A DNA stretch of 43,679 bases, from NCBI RefSeq assembly GCF_008329645.1, contig NZ_CP043475.1:1-43679 (forward strand), in the 5' to 3' direction. Position numbers and translations under genes: made by a program. Positions 1-11,497 of this stretch are shown here, piece after piece; position 1 is the stretch's first letter, and each line of letters starts with the position of its first letter. Origin of the DNA: Mycolicibacterium grossiae (GTDB lineage: Bacteria > Actinomycetota > Actinomycetes > Mycobacteriales > Mycobacteriaceae). Below the pieces are notes generated by a model. That model saw only the letters and a program-made list of their open reading frames with translations, was not told the origin of the DNA and ran no database searches.

Positions 1-521
1 CAGATGCGCTGATCCTCCGAGGGCGCCAGATAGCCGCGCCACTTCCCGGAATGCGCCAGCGAGCCGACCAGCAGGTGCGCGGTCTTGCCCCAGCCCCACG
101 ACTGCGGTGGATCGGGCAATTCCAGCCAGTCCCATTGGGTTTCATCCCCGGGCTCGTGCGGGATCACCGCGTTCGGGCGCTGCGTGGCGGTCCGGCAAGC
201 CTCACAGACCGGGCGCAGGCTGCGGGCGCGGATGTTGCGGGTCAGGCTCTGATACGACAACCCGAACCCCAGGTCCTCCAGTTCGTCGAACAGGGTGCGG
301 GCCCACAGGTGCGGGTCCTCGGTCAGCCTCGCGGTGATGTAGTCGACGAACGGATCGAATGGATCCGGGTCGGGCCGGGCGCGGACCCCGGGCGTGCCGT
401 CACCGGCCAGATACTTGCGGACCGTCTTGCGGTCGAAGCCGGTGTGGCGGGCGATCGCCGAGATCGTCCAACCACGTTTGTGCAGGGCATGTACTTCCAC
501 ATCGTCCTCCCATGTGAGCAT
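1..521 (-). pseudogene. istA: istA, 5' part only (window edge)
   Basis: This is the N-terminal part of the IS21 transposase, identical to the full copy that starts at 20967. One G is missing near base 8 compared with 20453-20454, which shifts the frame at the extreme edge. This is most likely a sequence error at the contig end. Confidence 0.85.
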
Positions 522-658
522 GAGAAAGCGGGCCTCCTTCGATGGAGCAACTGGCGTCAGACACCAGCAGCTTCGAGGGAGGCCCGCCCTTCTCGGCGGA
601 GCCACACGGGTGGGGAATTTCGATGAGCGTCAGTGGGGAAATTCAGTGAGCGCGGTCA
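1..658 (-). mobile_element. IS21-family element, partial at window edge
   Basis: This is the right end of the IS21-family element, cut by the window start. The terminal bases GTCA at 655-658 are followed by CTGA, as in the complete copy at 18690-21104. It contains only the start of istA. Confidence 0.93.
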
Positions 659-3205
659 CTGAAGGGCGTGCGCAGCAGTGTGTTTGGCGCCGCGCCGGGC
701 CACATGCATGTCGGTGTGGGGGGCGCTGTGTTCGTGGTCAGCTTCGCCGCTGGCTCGGGTGTAGAGGTAGGCGTGGTTGGTCTGGCGGCCGCGGCTGAGC
801 CCGACGTAGGCCTGGGTGCGGGAGGCGGTCTCGCCGAGCACGGTATGGGCGGTGTCAACGGTGACACCTTGAGCGGCGTGCACGGTGACCGCATATCCAA
901 GGTGGACATGCTGGCGCAGATAGTCACCCTCGAACAGGACGCGGGCTTTGTCGGTGAGCCGTTCAGCAGCGACACGGTTGGTGGTTTCGTCGACGCCGGC
1001 CACCCGCCACCGGTTGCCGTTGCGCACCTGATCCACCGCCTGGCCCTCACGGTGGTGGGGGCCGGGGTGCACGGTGATGGTGGGGTCGTTGTCGCGGCTG
1101 ACGATGATGTCACCGACCCGCACCGTCTGGTCGCGGGCCACCTGCGCAGCGGGTCCCTGAGTGCTGAGGGTGTCGTGGAGGCGCTGGTTGAGGGCATCAG
1201 CGATGTCCCAGGTATCGCAGACGAGCAGGGTGTTCTTTCCGGCGGCGCGGTCGTCGAGGTAGGCCGCGAGTGCGTCGGCGGCCATGCTGACCTGATCGCC
1301 GGTGTGCAGACGGTCGTGGCTGCGGTACCAGCCGACTGCTCTGCGGAGTCGGTTGCCGCGCCCGTTGCGGATCGCTAGCGAGGCGTCGCGTTCGGCCGGA
1401 TCGCGCATGCGCCACACCTGCGAGAGGCGCTGAGTCCAGGGCAGCTCGGTGCACAGTTGGTCGAACATGCCGCCGCGGGCTTTGACCGGGGCAAGCTGGT
1501 AGGGGTCCCCGACCAGCACGGTTTTCGCCCGGGCGGCGGTGGTGGCCTCCAACAGTTGGCCCAGCTTGGGGGTGGCCACCATGGAGGCTTCATCGACGAC
1601 CACCACGGTGCGCTGATCGAGTTGCAGGGTGCCGTTGTCGAGCTGGTGCAGCGCTTTGTCGAGGGTCATCCCGTGATCGCCGGCACCGTCAGCGAGTGCT
1701 TGGTCGACCGCCGTCCCGGTGGGAGCGAGGACCAGCACCTCTTTGTGGACTCGGTGGGCGGCGGCGCGCAGGGCTTGCAGGGAGTGCGTTTTCCCCGCAC
1801 CCGCGGGTGCGGACAGCGGATTGACCAACCACTGCGACATGCCGATCGCGGTCACCGCGCGCGCCTGATCCGGTGACAGCGCGGCCAGGTCGCTCGAGCG
1901 CACACCCAGGCGCGCACGCGCATCGGTGACACCCGCGGCCTCGAGGACGCGCATCTCCTCCTTGAGGATCGCGGTCAGCGTGTATTTCTCGTGTCCTTCG
2001 CGCTCATGTGCGGCGCGCGGTGCGCTCACCCGCAGGCCGATGCGCGCGGCGAGGTCCTCGATGCGCGCCCGCACATCCCGGCCCTCACCAGGATCTTCGT
2101 CATACGGCATGACCGCGCCGATCAGCTCGACGACATCGGCGCGCGTGAACGCGGCCTTATCGATGTGCGCTAGCGCGGCAGCGATACGCGCCCGCCCGGG
2201 GATGCGCGCTTGTGCGCGCCGCTCAGCGCGCGCGGCGAAGTGCGCATCGCGGTCCAAGTCCAGACCGCGCGCATCAGCGCGCCACGTTGCTTTGAGTTCT
2301 TCCCAGGCGAGCTGCTCGGGTTTGGAGGGCCGCGTCGCTTTCTGCGCGGTGGCCAACTGCGCGGCGGTGGGTTCACCGTCGACGACGACGAGGTTGTCTT
2401 TGGCCCATTCCCGCAGTCGGGTCGACCGCTGCGACCACGCCTTGATGCTCGCCGCGGTGACGCCGGCGATCTCGGCCATGCCGGAATGCTCATCGACGCG
2501 CTGCCATTCGAAGCCGCGCTCGGCGTGCAGCTCGTGACGCAGGGTGGCTTGGTAGATGATCCCGGCGGCCTTGGCTTCGTGATACAGCGACTTGGAGTCG
2601 ATCGACACCAACCGGCCATCGGCCCTGGCCTGGCGGTTGGGCACGATGACGTGGGTGTGTAGGTGCGGGTCCCCGCACCGGCTCGTCTCATGCTGGTAGG
2701 CGATCGCCACCAGCCCGGGCAGCCGTTGGAGGTCTTTGTTGCTGGTCAGCGGGTTGTGCACCCGCGTGTAGCCGGCGTGCTCGTGCAGGTAGGTCATCGC
2801 GGCTTCGACGGCTTTGACGTGGGCGTTCTGCATGACCTTCTCGGACACGTCGTCAGTCAGCGACCGCAGCAGCGACACACTCTTGGGCGCGGCGAACATC
2901 AGGTCAAACCCGTGCACCCCGTTGGTCCCGAACGCCCGCCCCGCCTCCCCGCTGGGCGTCACGCCGTCGTCGAGCCACCGTGCCGCTACCTCGGTGTCAG
3001 CAAACCCGCCGTCGAGGGCAGCCCCGTCCAGTCCGGTGGCCTCACCGACGGTGGCCTTGTCGCCGACCACGACCCAGGTCGGGACCCGGGTATCGCCTTC
3101 GGAGTAGTACTCGCCCAGGCCGCCGCCGGCGGCCTGACGGTCCATCGACGCTTGCCGGGCCTGATTGGCGGTGTCGTTGTAGTAGCCGATGCTCCAGCGC
3201 GACAA
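656..3205 (-). CDS. MobF relaxase/helicase, unit 1 copy
   Basis: This is the same 849-codon reading frame as the gene at 21102-23651, with no length difference. See that entry for domains. The stop codon is supplied by the end of the IS21 element, and the missing C-terminal tail of this gene is encoded at 38853-39119 or 18419-18685 on the circle. Confidence 0.93.
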   Translation of the reverse strand: MSRWSIGYYNDTANQARQASMDRQAAGGGLGEYYSEGDTRVPTWVVVGDKATVGEATGLDGAALDGGFADTEVAARWLDDGVTPSGEAGRAFGTNGVHGFDLMFAAPKSVSLLRSLTDDVSEKVMQNAHVKAVEAAMTYLHEHAGYTRVHNPLTSNKDLQRLPGLVAIAYQHETSRCGDPHLHTHVIVPNRQARADGRLVSIDSKSLYHEAKAAGIIYQATLRHELHAERGFEWQRVDEHSGMAEIAGVTAASIKAWSQRSTRLREWAKDNLVVVDGEPTAAQLATAQKATRPSKPEQLAWEELKATWRADARGLDLDRDAHFAARAERRAQARIPGRARIAAALAHIDKAAFTRADVVELIGAVMPYDEDPGEGRDVRARIEDLAARIGLRVSAPRAAHEREGHEKYTLTAILKEEMRVLEAAGVTDARARLGVRSSDLAALSPDQARAVTAIGMSQWLVNPLSAPAGAGKTHSLQALRAAAHRVHKEVLVLAPTGTAVDQALADGAGDHGMTLDKALHQLDNGTLQLDQRTVVVVDEASMVATPKLGQLLEATTAARAKTVLVGDPYQLAPVKARGGMFDQLCTELPWTQRLSQVWRMRDPAERDASLAIRNGRGNRLRRAVGWYRSHDRLHTGDQVSMAADALAAYLDDRAAGKNTLLVCDTWDIADALNQRLHDTLSTQGPAAQVARDQTVRVGDIIVSRDNDPTITVHPGPHHREGQAVDQVRNGNRWRVAGVDETTNRVAAERLTDKARVLFEGDYLRQHVHLGYAVTVHAAQGVTVDTAHTVLGETASRTQAYVGLSRGRQTNHAYLYTRASGEADHEHSAPHTDMHVARRGAKHTAAHALQ

Positions 3206-3251
3206 CCGCGAGATCGTCAGGTCAAGTCCAGGGACGTGGTGTACGACGTCG

Positions 3252-4566
3252 TCGTGTGATTCTTCGAGGTAGTTGGGTCAGGCGGTCAGTGCCGCTGGGG
3301 TGGCCTCCTGTTCTGTCGGTGTGTCGTTGACGGTGCGTGATTTGCTGAGGACGTCGAGGCCGAGGTAGCGCCGCGATTCTGCCCATTCGTCGTGTTGTTC
3401 GGCCAGGACGGCGCCGACGAGGCGGATCAGAGCGTTTCGGTCGGGGAAGATGCCGACGACGTCGGTGCGTCGGCGGATCTCCTTGTTGAGGCGTTCCTGG
3501 GGGTTGCTCCAGATCTGGCGCCAGATCTGCTTGGGAAACGCAGTGAACGCCAGCAGGTCCGCCCGGGCTTCTTCCAGGTGGTCGGCGACCTTGGGGAGCT
3601 TGTCCGCGAGGGCCTCGATGATCCGATCATATTGCGCAGCAACCGATTCAGCGTCTGGTTGATCGAACACCGGAATGCAACAATGTCCGACCCACGGCCC
3701 ACGACGGACTTGGGAGTGACGGCCATCAGGTGGTCGTGTAATGCGTTCTGCACCGCTGCCAGGCCGCCCCGGGCAGCGTCGCCCCAATGGCCGCTACCAG
3801 CCCGGCATGGGCGTCGCTGGTGACCAATTTGACCCCGGACAGGCCGCGGGCGGTCAGCGACCGCCAGAACGTCAACCAGCCCGCTCCGTCCTCGGCGGTA
3901 CTGACGTCAATACCCAGGATTTCGCGATGGCCCTCGGCGTTGACCCCGACCGCGATCAGGGCGTGCACGTTGACCACCCGCCCGCCCTCGCGGACCTTGA
4001 GCACCAGGGCGTCGGCGGCCACGAACGTGTACGGGCCGGCGTCCAAGGGCCGGGTGCGGAAGGCTTCGACGGCGGCGTCGAGTTCCTTAGCCATCACGCT
4101 GACCTGGGACTTCGACAGCGACGTGATCCCCAGGGTCTCCACCAGCTTGTCCATCCGCCGCGTCGAGACCCCCAGCAGGTAGCAGGTCGCGACTACCGTG
4201 GTCAGAGCCCGTTCGGCGCGTTTGCGGCGTTCCAGCAGCCAGTCCGGGAAGTAGGAGCCGTGGCGCAGCTTCGGGATCGCGAGATCCAATGAGCCTGCGC
4301 GGGTGTCGAATTGGCGGTGCCGGTAGCCGTTGCGGGAGTTGGTGCGCTCGGTGCTGCGTTCGCCGTATCCGGCGCCGCACAGGGCGTCGGCCTCAGCGCC
4401 CATCAGGGTGTGGATGAATGTGGCGAGCAGCTCGCGCAGCACGTCGGGATGGGCGGTGGTGAGTCGTTCGGCCAGCACGGTGGGCAGGTCGATATTGTGG
4501 GCAGTGGTCATCGCGTCGGTTCCTTTGCTCGAGAAACTTTGGTCGGTCTCTCGAAGAATCACGCGA
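3252..4566 (-). mobile_element. IS1081-like IS256-family element, unit 1 copy
   Basis: Same element as 23698-25014, with the same ends (a TCGTGTGATTCTTCGAG-type left repeat and its inverted partner). It is two bases shorter because of indels inside the transposase gene. Confidence 0.92.
3278..4511 (-). pseudogene. IS256-family transposase, frameshifted unit 1 copy
   Basis: The reading frame is broken between about 3500 and 3790 by several small indels compared with the intact gene at 23724-24959. One is the loss of three bases in the run at 3505-3510; others lie around 3670-3730. The N-terminal two thirds and the C-terminal 100 residues are otherwise the same. The pattern looks like read error rather than decay. 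Confidence 0.85.
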
Positions 4567-5154
4567 TGACCTTCAATCATTCGGCTACGACACGCCGGTA
4601 CCGCTGATCAGGTCCGACTCGTACACCACCTTGGTGGACGCAACCGATCGTCAGCACGGTCGCACCGCCACCAGACCACCTCACCAAGCCGGACAGGCCG
4701 CCGCCAGGCGGCCGGGGTTCGGGCGCGCCAGCGCCCGAAGCCGAGTATTGCACAACTTGTGCCAATGTGCCGTGATTGTAGTTGTGTGGAAGAGGGAGGG
4801 AGTGGCCGGGTGAGGCGTTGGTTGCTGGTGATGGGCGGTGGGGAAGTTGCGGAGGGGTAGCAGTGGAGATGGAGTTGAAAGGGCTGGTGCGGGTTGGGTG
4901 ATGCGGAGGAACGTGGAGAGGCGGCTGCTAGAGCTGTTGGTGCGCCGCGATAGCGGCGCCTCAGAACAGGTCCTCGCTTGGCTTGTGGACGGCGATTTAC
5001 CCCCGGCGATGGGGCGCGATATCGCATGGCTCGACGTGCCGACCGAGTAGCGAAGGCCCCGAGCCAGATGCCTGATCAATGTTTGGGGAGCAAACAGCTA
5101 CATCGGGTAGCGGCGGGCGTGAAACGCCCGCACGGCCCGCTTCGGTAGAAGTCG
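4567..5154. other. Non-coding hairpin-rich region, unit 1 copy
   Basis: Counterpart of 25015-25602. It holds the two GCCA-loop hairpins (4696-4739), the GCACAAcTTGTGC inverted repeat (about 4750-4762) and the hairpin after rep (5113-5131). The only coding possibility is the weak 49-codon frame described at 25349-25498. Confidence 0.7.
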
Positions 5155-6275
5155 TTAGCGCAGCGCGGCGGGCGCGGCGTGCGTGGGTGATGAGCTCGTC
5201 GCGGCGGCTTGTTCGGCGGCGGCCGCGACGGTGCGCCGGTGTGCGGCGCGTTGCCGCGCTGTGGCCAGCGCCTCAAACGCCGCGGCGCGGCCCGGTCCGG
5301 TGGCGGCGGCTTTCCGCGCGCTCGGCCTTCAGCGTGTTCACGGCGGGCCTGTTCGGCGGCCGCGGCGCGCGCTTGTTCGGCGGCACGTGCCTGAGCTTCG
5401 CGGGCTTCGTCGAGCGCGGCGGGTCGGTCGCTCAGGCTGTTGTGGCTGGTGTGCCAGGCCAGCAGTGTTCCAAGCAGGGCGATAGGCCGGGCCGGCGCGT
5501 CGGGAATCCAATGTCCGGTGCCGAGCAGTCGGCCACCAACGCGGTCAGGTCAGCCGGTGTCCAGCCGGCGGCCGCCGGCGCGGCCAGCATCCCCGCCCAG
5601 CTGCCGGTGGTGTACATCCGTGCCCACGGCGGGTATCCGGTCAGCGCGCCACCTGGCGGCCAGCCGACGTCCCTGCTCGTCGGGGGCTCGGCGGCGCGCA
5701 GCGCCGTGGTGCCGGGCGGCGTGCGCCCGTGCGGGTAGTAACCGGATCTCTAAAACAGGGGGAGGTGGTGGTTACTGGGGACCGTTCCAGATGGGGTGAC
5801 AAGCTGTGGATTACTCGGTTGATCTGGGGGTTTATCGTGCAGCGCCCACACCGAAGCCAGCCGCGGTGCCGGTCGCCCATCCGCCAGGAGGCCATCCGCT
5901 CGATGTAGGTGCGTTGGCGGCCGCGCAGAAGCCTCGTGGCCACGCCGAGCAGGCGTAGGCACTCGTGGGCCCGCTGGATGGTGCGCTCACAGAACCCGGT
6001 GGCGGCCGCCAGTTGGTCATTGGTGGGTCGGCAGTTTGCGGCCGGTGCTCCAGTCGGCGTAGCGCGCCATGGCCGCAGCGATCACGATGAGCGTCTTTTT
6101 CCGATCCCGCCGTCACACACATGCGGCGGCGCACCTCGGTGGCCGTAGTGCGCAGCTCGTACGCCACCGCGACGGTGGTGTGCGCCCAGTAGGACGGTCC
6201 CCCGCTCCAGCACGGCACACCGGCATAGGCGTCAGCATCAAGCTCCAAGCCGACGAACACACTCGGCGCCGGCAT
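5155..6275 (-). pseudogene. Rep (HTH replication protein), frameshifted unit 1 copy
   Basis: The frame is broken repeatedly by one-base indels compared with 25603-26721. Examples are near 5317-5325, 5528, 5638-5645, 5718, 5825-5835, 5930-5940 and 6095-6150. Most lie in G, C or T runs. The unit 2 copy should be taken as the true sequence. Confidence 0.85.
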
Positions 6276-6502
6276 GTCCCGGCCCGAAAAGCCGGCGGCC
6301 GCGGCGGATCGCCAGGACCTCGGCGGTTGCCGGTGGTGCGGATAACACCGCGCCGGCGCACGACCGGGTACACCCCACGATACGTCGGCGGTGGTGCGGT
6401 GACCGGACCGCCGCCTCGAAAACGGCCGGTAATGGTTGCTATCTGATAAACCACGGTGCGCGTCATCTAGAACTGCAGACGGGTGTGCGCTACCGTGAGA
6501 CC

Positions 6503-6607
6503 TGTCCAGCAAGACAGTCCCTTCGGGGATGGTGCGAAAGCACCGCAGAGTCGAGACTCCCAACTCGACTCGACGCGGCCCCTGGTTCCAGCCGGGGGCT
6601 TTCGTCG
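6503..6607 (+). ncRNA. Candidate antisense RNA over rep leader, unit 1 copy
   Basis: Same sequence as 26946-27050: GNRA hairpin, 8-bp stem, and GC-rich terminator hairpin followed by TTTCGTCGTTT. See that entry. Confidence 0.5.
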
Positions 6608-6686
6608 TTTAGCGGGTCATCCGCGCGTTATTGAGATGTGCGTAAGGTGGCTAGACCGCCCTCCCACTGCGGTCTGGCGCTGTATC

Positions 6687-7117
6687 TCAGATCGCTAGCG
6701 GCAGGACCTCCTTCTCAGATTTCGTGTCGAGTTCGCGGACAAGATGGGGGAAACCCATGTGTCGGCAGATGATGTCGGCCAGGTAGGGTGGACCGCTGCA
6801 TTCCGAGTCGCTGATGGTCGCGCTCGACGAGCTCGGCTATTGGCAGCGGCAGACGCACTTTTGCGTGCGGGCCGATGACATCGTCGGCATGCGCCATGGT
6901 GGGCTGCGTTTCGAATAACAGCTGCTGCGGTAAGTGGCGCATCAGATCAGGCCGGCCGTAGTGGAAGCACACGATGTCAGTCAGCACAGCTGACCGGTCG
7001 ACGCCGTAATCGGCCGCGGCTGCGGTCGCGGTGGTGAGAACGGTGACGGGAAGGGTTTGCGGTCATGACGGCTCGCTCCCCCAAGGACGGGCGGCCTCGA
7101 CGAGTTGGTCCGGTCAT
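6687..7117 (-). pseudogene. Double ribbon-helix-helix protein, frameshifted unit 1 copy
   Basis: Single extra bases near 6787 (G-run) and 7058 (T-run) disrupt the frame that is intact at 27129-27557. These are homopolymer differences and are likely errors. Confidence 0.85.
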
Positions 7118-7496
7118 ATGCGCGATCCTGCCCGTAGCTTTGCCGGAAACGGCGCAGGCGCGCCGGTCCGCGCGGGCGGATTTCCGGCAAAACCAACCTC
7201 CCCACCCAGCGCGGTTATCGGGCCTCCTTCGCGGCATGTCCTTCCTCGTAGTGGCCGGGTTCGTGCGTGTGGGGGTGGCTGTCAAGGCTCGACCGGAGTT
7301 CGACCGCGTAGCGGCGTGGCCTTGACAGCCACCCCCACACGTTCACCACAAATCTGCGGCGAGGAAGGAGTTGCTGCGCTCTCCCCCACCCAGGCGCTTC
7401 TGACCTGCGCGTTTATAGCAGTCAGTGGTTTAGCCGCCGGGCTTCTGCACGGTGCCCCTGTAGAACGTGGCCTGCCATCCCTTAAGGGGTGAAGGC

Positions 7497-7724
7497 ATGT
7501 TTCTACGAGCAATAGGGGCAATTGTGGCACCACAAAAGAAGGACCCGCCGCCACTGCTGACGGTGCGCAGCACCGTCGTGTTCTCGGGCGGCCGCCGTGG
7601 CCGCCTGGGGCTAGCGGGATCGGAACGTACATCGGCACCCGTGAGCCGCTAACGGCAGCAGTGACAGGCGGAGGGGTCTTCTTTCGCGGCGGCTGCCTGG
7701 CTGAATAAGCACGTTGGCACTTAG
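7497..7724 (+). pseudogene. Small membrane protein, unit 1 copy with three extra bases
   Basis: Three one-base insertions (near 7587, 7611 and 7681, in G, G and T runs) shift the middle of the frame compared with the intact 74-aa gene at 27935-28159. Confidence 0.75.
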
Positions 7725-7830
7725 GCTGCCCCGTTCATCGGGCACGTTCAACGTAAAGACGCAATTCCGTCATTGCGTTGTTACGTTCTAACGTAGTTAT
7801 GTTATTACGTCATGACGTAAGGTCTCGTAT

Positions 7831-8413
7831 ATGCCGATTCTTTCGTTGGTTCACACCAAAGGTGGTGTCGCCAAGACCACCAGCGCGATGTATCTCGCGA
7901 CGGGCCGGCGTCTCGCGCGGTCTGGACGTGGTGCTCATTGACGCCGATCCCCAGGGCTCGGCGTTGGAATGGGCAGCCGATGCCAGCGCCGACGGTCCGA
8001 TGCCGTTCCCGGTGGTGCCGGCCAGTCGAACCACTGACGGCGGAACGCGATCGAGATTTGACGATCGTTGACACCCCGCCTGGAACAGCGCAGGTGATTC
8101 AGGAGGCTATTGACGTTGCGGATCTGGTCGTCGTGCCGACTGGGGCGTCCCCCGCTGGACGTTCGCCGTGTCTGGCCGACTCTGGAGATCACCGCTCACC
8201 GGCCCACTGCTGTGCTGCTGACCAGTGTGGATCTACGCACCCGTCTTGCCGATGAAGTCCGTGCACTCTTGGAAGCGGAGGGCGTGCCGGTCATCGGGAC
8301 CCCGATCCTGCGGCGCGAGGACGTGCGCCGCGCCTATGGCGCCACCCCTACTCGTTTGCACGGCTATGACGATGTACTGACCGAACTCCTGGAAGCGATG
8401 GGCCCATGTCTGA
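7831..8413 (+). pseudogene. parA: parA, frameshifted unit 1 copy
   Basis: Extra bases near 7903, 8028-8042, 8151 and 8403 interrupt the frame that is intact at 28266-28844. The upstream palindromes are preserved at 7750-7787 and 7805-7820. Confidence 0.87.
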
Positions 8414-8632
8414 TCTGACCTCGAAGATGGCCGCCCGTGTGCGCACTGAGCCCGCAAAGCGGGCGGCCGAAGCGTTCCGGTCGCCGGCAGATGACATGCA
8501 GCGGGCGACGGTCTACCTGCCCCGTTCCACTGTTCGCCGTCTCAGCAAGCCGCCCTCGATGGCGACACCAGCATGAGCAAGATCCTTACCGATTTGGCTG
8601 ATCGGTGGCTTGCTGACAACGTAAAGACGTAA
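8406..8632 (+). pseudogene. Partition RHH protein, frameshifted unit 1 copy
   Basis: One A is missing near 8544 compared with 28975-28977, which breaks the 75-aa frame seen at 28837-29064. The start still overlaps the end of parA, and the 28-nt palindrome at the 3' end is kept (8619-8646). Confidence 0.85.
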
Positions 8633-8818
8633 TTACGTCTTTACGTCTAAAGCGTCTTGCACAACTTATGAAGTAGACCGGACTCGGGACGCCCTCGATC
8701 CGGCAAAAAGAAGATGGCTCCAACTCCGAAGAGTTGAAGCCATCTCCATGTAAATCGTGTGTCGACGGGGGGAGGCTTTACAGCCAGCGAGTCCCGAAGC
8801 GCGTGATAGATAGGCTAC

Positions 8819-9512
8819 ATGCCGGGACCGACCTACGCAATGACCGAGGCTGATGCGCAGAAGATCACCAGCTGCCTACAACTCCGCGGATGACCACCTA
8901 TCGCCAGGTAGTCACGCACAAGCCGCAGCATGAGCAGACCCTCGCAGCCCTCGCGCTGTACCGCTGGAAACGTGGAGGTCTCGGCAGCGTTCATGGCGCC
9001 AATACATCTATGCGAGGTCGTGGTAAGGAATGCCGCCTCGGACGCGCTGACAGCCGTCCTACGGTCCACGGTGGGTGTGGGACCCCAGTTTCACCGGAGC
9101 GTTACCCGACCCTCCAAGACCCGTCTACAGCCCCAAACGGGACCTCATTCAGGTCAGACAGCATCACGCCACGGTGGGCAAGGTCATCCCGGAACTCAAA
9201 TTTGTGTTCTGGGAAAATCTGTTCACGCGCAGACACGACGGCCGGCTGTGGAACCGCCATCTCCGTACCGTGCTGCCCAACCTCGATGCGAGCCAACCAA
9301 CGAAACGTTCTTAGAAACACCGTTCGCTCGGAGATCGAGACCCGTACGCCACATCAGACATCGCGTCGCGCACCACGAGCCGATCTTCGCCCGCAACCTC
9401 CCAGGTGAATTGCAAAGCATGCAACGGCTGGTTCAGTGGCGATCTGCCGAAGCCGCGGCCTGGTTCAACGACATGGAAAAAAGTCACTGACCTGCTCAAT
9501 GCCCGCCCCTAA
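8819..9512 (+). pseudogene. Abi-like HEPN protein, frameshifted unit 1 copy
   Basis: Several indels break the frame (near 8879, 8969, 9058, 9303, 9342 and 9480). At the critical site it reads TTAGAAACACC with three A residues, while unit 2 has four. The three-A version restores the full frame in unit 2, so this copy supplies the correct bases there. Confidence 0.8.
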
Positions 9513-9605
9513 CTCCGTTAGCGCACCAAGACGCATTGACGCAATTACGTTAAGACGTAATTGCGTCAATGCGGTAGTACGTCATAACGTCATAACGTCA
9601 TCTCG

Positions 9606-10829
9606 TTATCTCAGACGCTTGCCTACGTTTGTGGCTGGAAGCGTTTTGACCAGGCTGGGTAGCTGCCGAGGCTTCGAAGCAGCGGAAGCAGTGAGGGCCG
9701 CGGCGACCTGGCCGGGTCGTTGTCGAGGTCCTCTAGCGAAGCTTCAGTGACCCGCTCATAGATGTTCTCGGTGTAGGTCGGCCCTCGGTCCCCAAAATGC
9801 TGGTCAGTGAGGGTCCCATGACACCGCGTCGCGAAGGCCGTTCATCGAGAGTGCGAACCGCCAACTGCCGGTGTATCCCCAATGGTGCGAGACCGCCGCG
9901 GACAGTCGGGCTAGCAAGCTGACGTGACCGATGATCAACGCCTCGAACACCACGGTGGAGTCGGGTGGGGGGGGTAGACGTTGCTGAACGATCGTGTGGT
10001 CACGGCTCGCTCAGATGCTAGAACGAGTCGCCCGGATTCGGCGAAGACGATTTCGGCGGCGCGGTCGTTGCCCGTAAAACGTTGTCCGTCGTGCATGCCG
10101 GTGGTGAGTGCGACGCCGCCGGGTCGCCGGGCGAATCCGCTGGCCTGGACCAGTGTTGGTGCGTACGTCTGGTGTTGAGCGTCCGCAGCTGAGTGCACCA
10201 GTTGAAGCACTGTTTCTTGCCACGTCGATGATTCAGACAAGGCGACGAGCATGTCCTTCACGGGCGCCGAGCGGATCGGCCACCGCTACGAACAGGCGTT
10301 GGTCCTGGCCTGCGAGGTCGGTGCGGATGGTGCGCGCCTCTGCTCGCAGGTCGCGCCGATCAGCCAGTCGCCGGTCCAGGAGCCGCACGACCTCGGTGTT
10401 GGAGAGCATTCGATTGGTTTTGTCCCCGCCGGCCGTAATAGCGACCATCGACCATGTGCGGCGCTCGAACTGACTGCCGGAACGTGAACGACGAGGTAAC
10501 CGAGGGTGGGATCGCCGGCGGAGTTTATGACGGTAGTGCGGATCTGTACCGCCTCGTCAACCCTCATTCGTGCAATCTGCTCGATGCGTTCGGCGAGTCC
10601 GTCGACAGGAACGGGCCACAGACCGGGCGGAGTGGTGTCCCTCGTCGACGCCGATCAGGATCGTTCCACCATCCAGAGCGAACGCAGCGATGTCTTTGGC
10701 TAGGTCTTTGTTCGCGGCGTTTCCGGATCCCAGCTCGCGCTTGAGGTCCAACCAGTGGGTTTCTTCCAGCAAGCCATTCAACGCTAACCGCTGCAGTTCT
10801 TCCTCCGTACGGGCGGGGATCGCATTCAT
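9606..10829 (-). pseudogene. AlbA_2 protein, frameshifted unit 1 copy
   Basis: Errors near 9640-9720, 9818, 9965-9972, 10254, 10429, 10476 and 10640 break the frame. The stretch around 10523-10530 (GAGTTTATG) is correct here, whereas unit 2 has an extra T. Combining the copies gives one 406-aa protein. Confidence 0.82.
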
Positions 10830-10855
10830 GGGGTTCCTCGAACGGTCGGTCGCGA

Positions 10856-11497
10856 CTAGCGGCTGAGCAGTTCGCGTAGGCGCTTCGCCCCGCGGTCAGA
10901 CACCGACTGCGACGACAGGACGTAGGCGGCGGCCTGATCGGGAGTGAGCCGGCCGCCGCTGACGTGGGCGTTGAGAAATCGCCGTGCTTGGGCTTTGTCA
11001 TCTGCTCCGGTCCAGCCGTTGCGACCGCCGTAGAAAATGACGGAATCAAGGTCTTTGCGCACGTCATCGCCCATCTCGGAGGTGGCGGCCTCTCCTGTCA
11101 GCAGGTTGATGGCGGCCGCGCCAGCAGCCCAGTCGGCCAAGGGTGTGGAACCCTCGACGACAGCAAGCGAATGACCGCGCGCGAGGCCCATCGCGAAGTG
11201 CAATGACCGTTCATCTGGCACGAAGGCGAGGACCGGTCCACGATCGGGCCGGCTGCGGCTTTGCGGAGTGGTGTGCCCACCCGCTCGGATGATCTCGTCG
11301 AGGTCGGCATAACCGAAGCTCCCGGCATTTTGAGCGTTGCTCACCAGCAGCGGGACGAGATCCTCGTCCTGGCTGCGTTCCCAGATCCAATCGGCGGCCA
11401 GGGCGATGGCGTCCTCATAAGGCCGATCTTCGACGTCATCGGGGACCCAGGCCGCGGCTCGCAGATGAGTCGACGGGTGCAGATCGGCGCTGGTCAT
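10856..11497 (-). CDS. Unknown 213-aa protein, unit 1 copy
   Basis: Identical reading frame to 31283-31924; see that entry. Confidence 0.85.
   Translation of the reverse strand: MTSADLHPSTHLRAAAWVPDDVEDRPYEDAIALAADWIWERSQDEDLVPLLVSNAQNAGSFGYADLDEIIRAGGHTTPQSRSRPDRGPVLAFVPDERSLHFAMGLARGHSLAVVEGSTPLADWAAGAAAINLLTGEAATSEMGDDVRKDLDSVIFYGGRNGWTGADDKAQARRFLNAHVSGGRLTPDQAAAYVLSSQSVSDRGAKRLRELLSR

Noticed and set aside
668..1378. 236-aa plus-strand frame (also at 21114 and 41548)
   Set aside because: It is antisense to the relaxase helicase domain, Gly/Val-rich and without motifs. It is a shadow frame caused by high GC.
4567..5154. Long minus-strand frames (139 and 132 aa) in the hairpin region
   Set aside because: They are Pro/Ser/Thr-rich complements of the G-rich strand and have no start signal or family.
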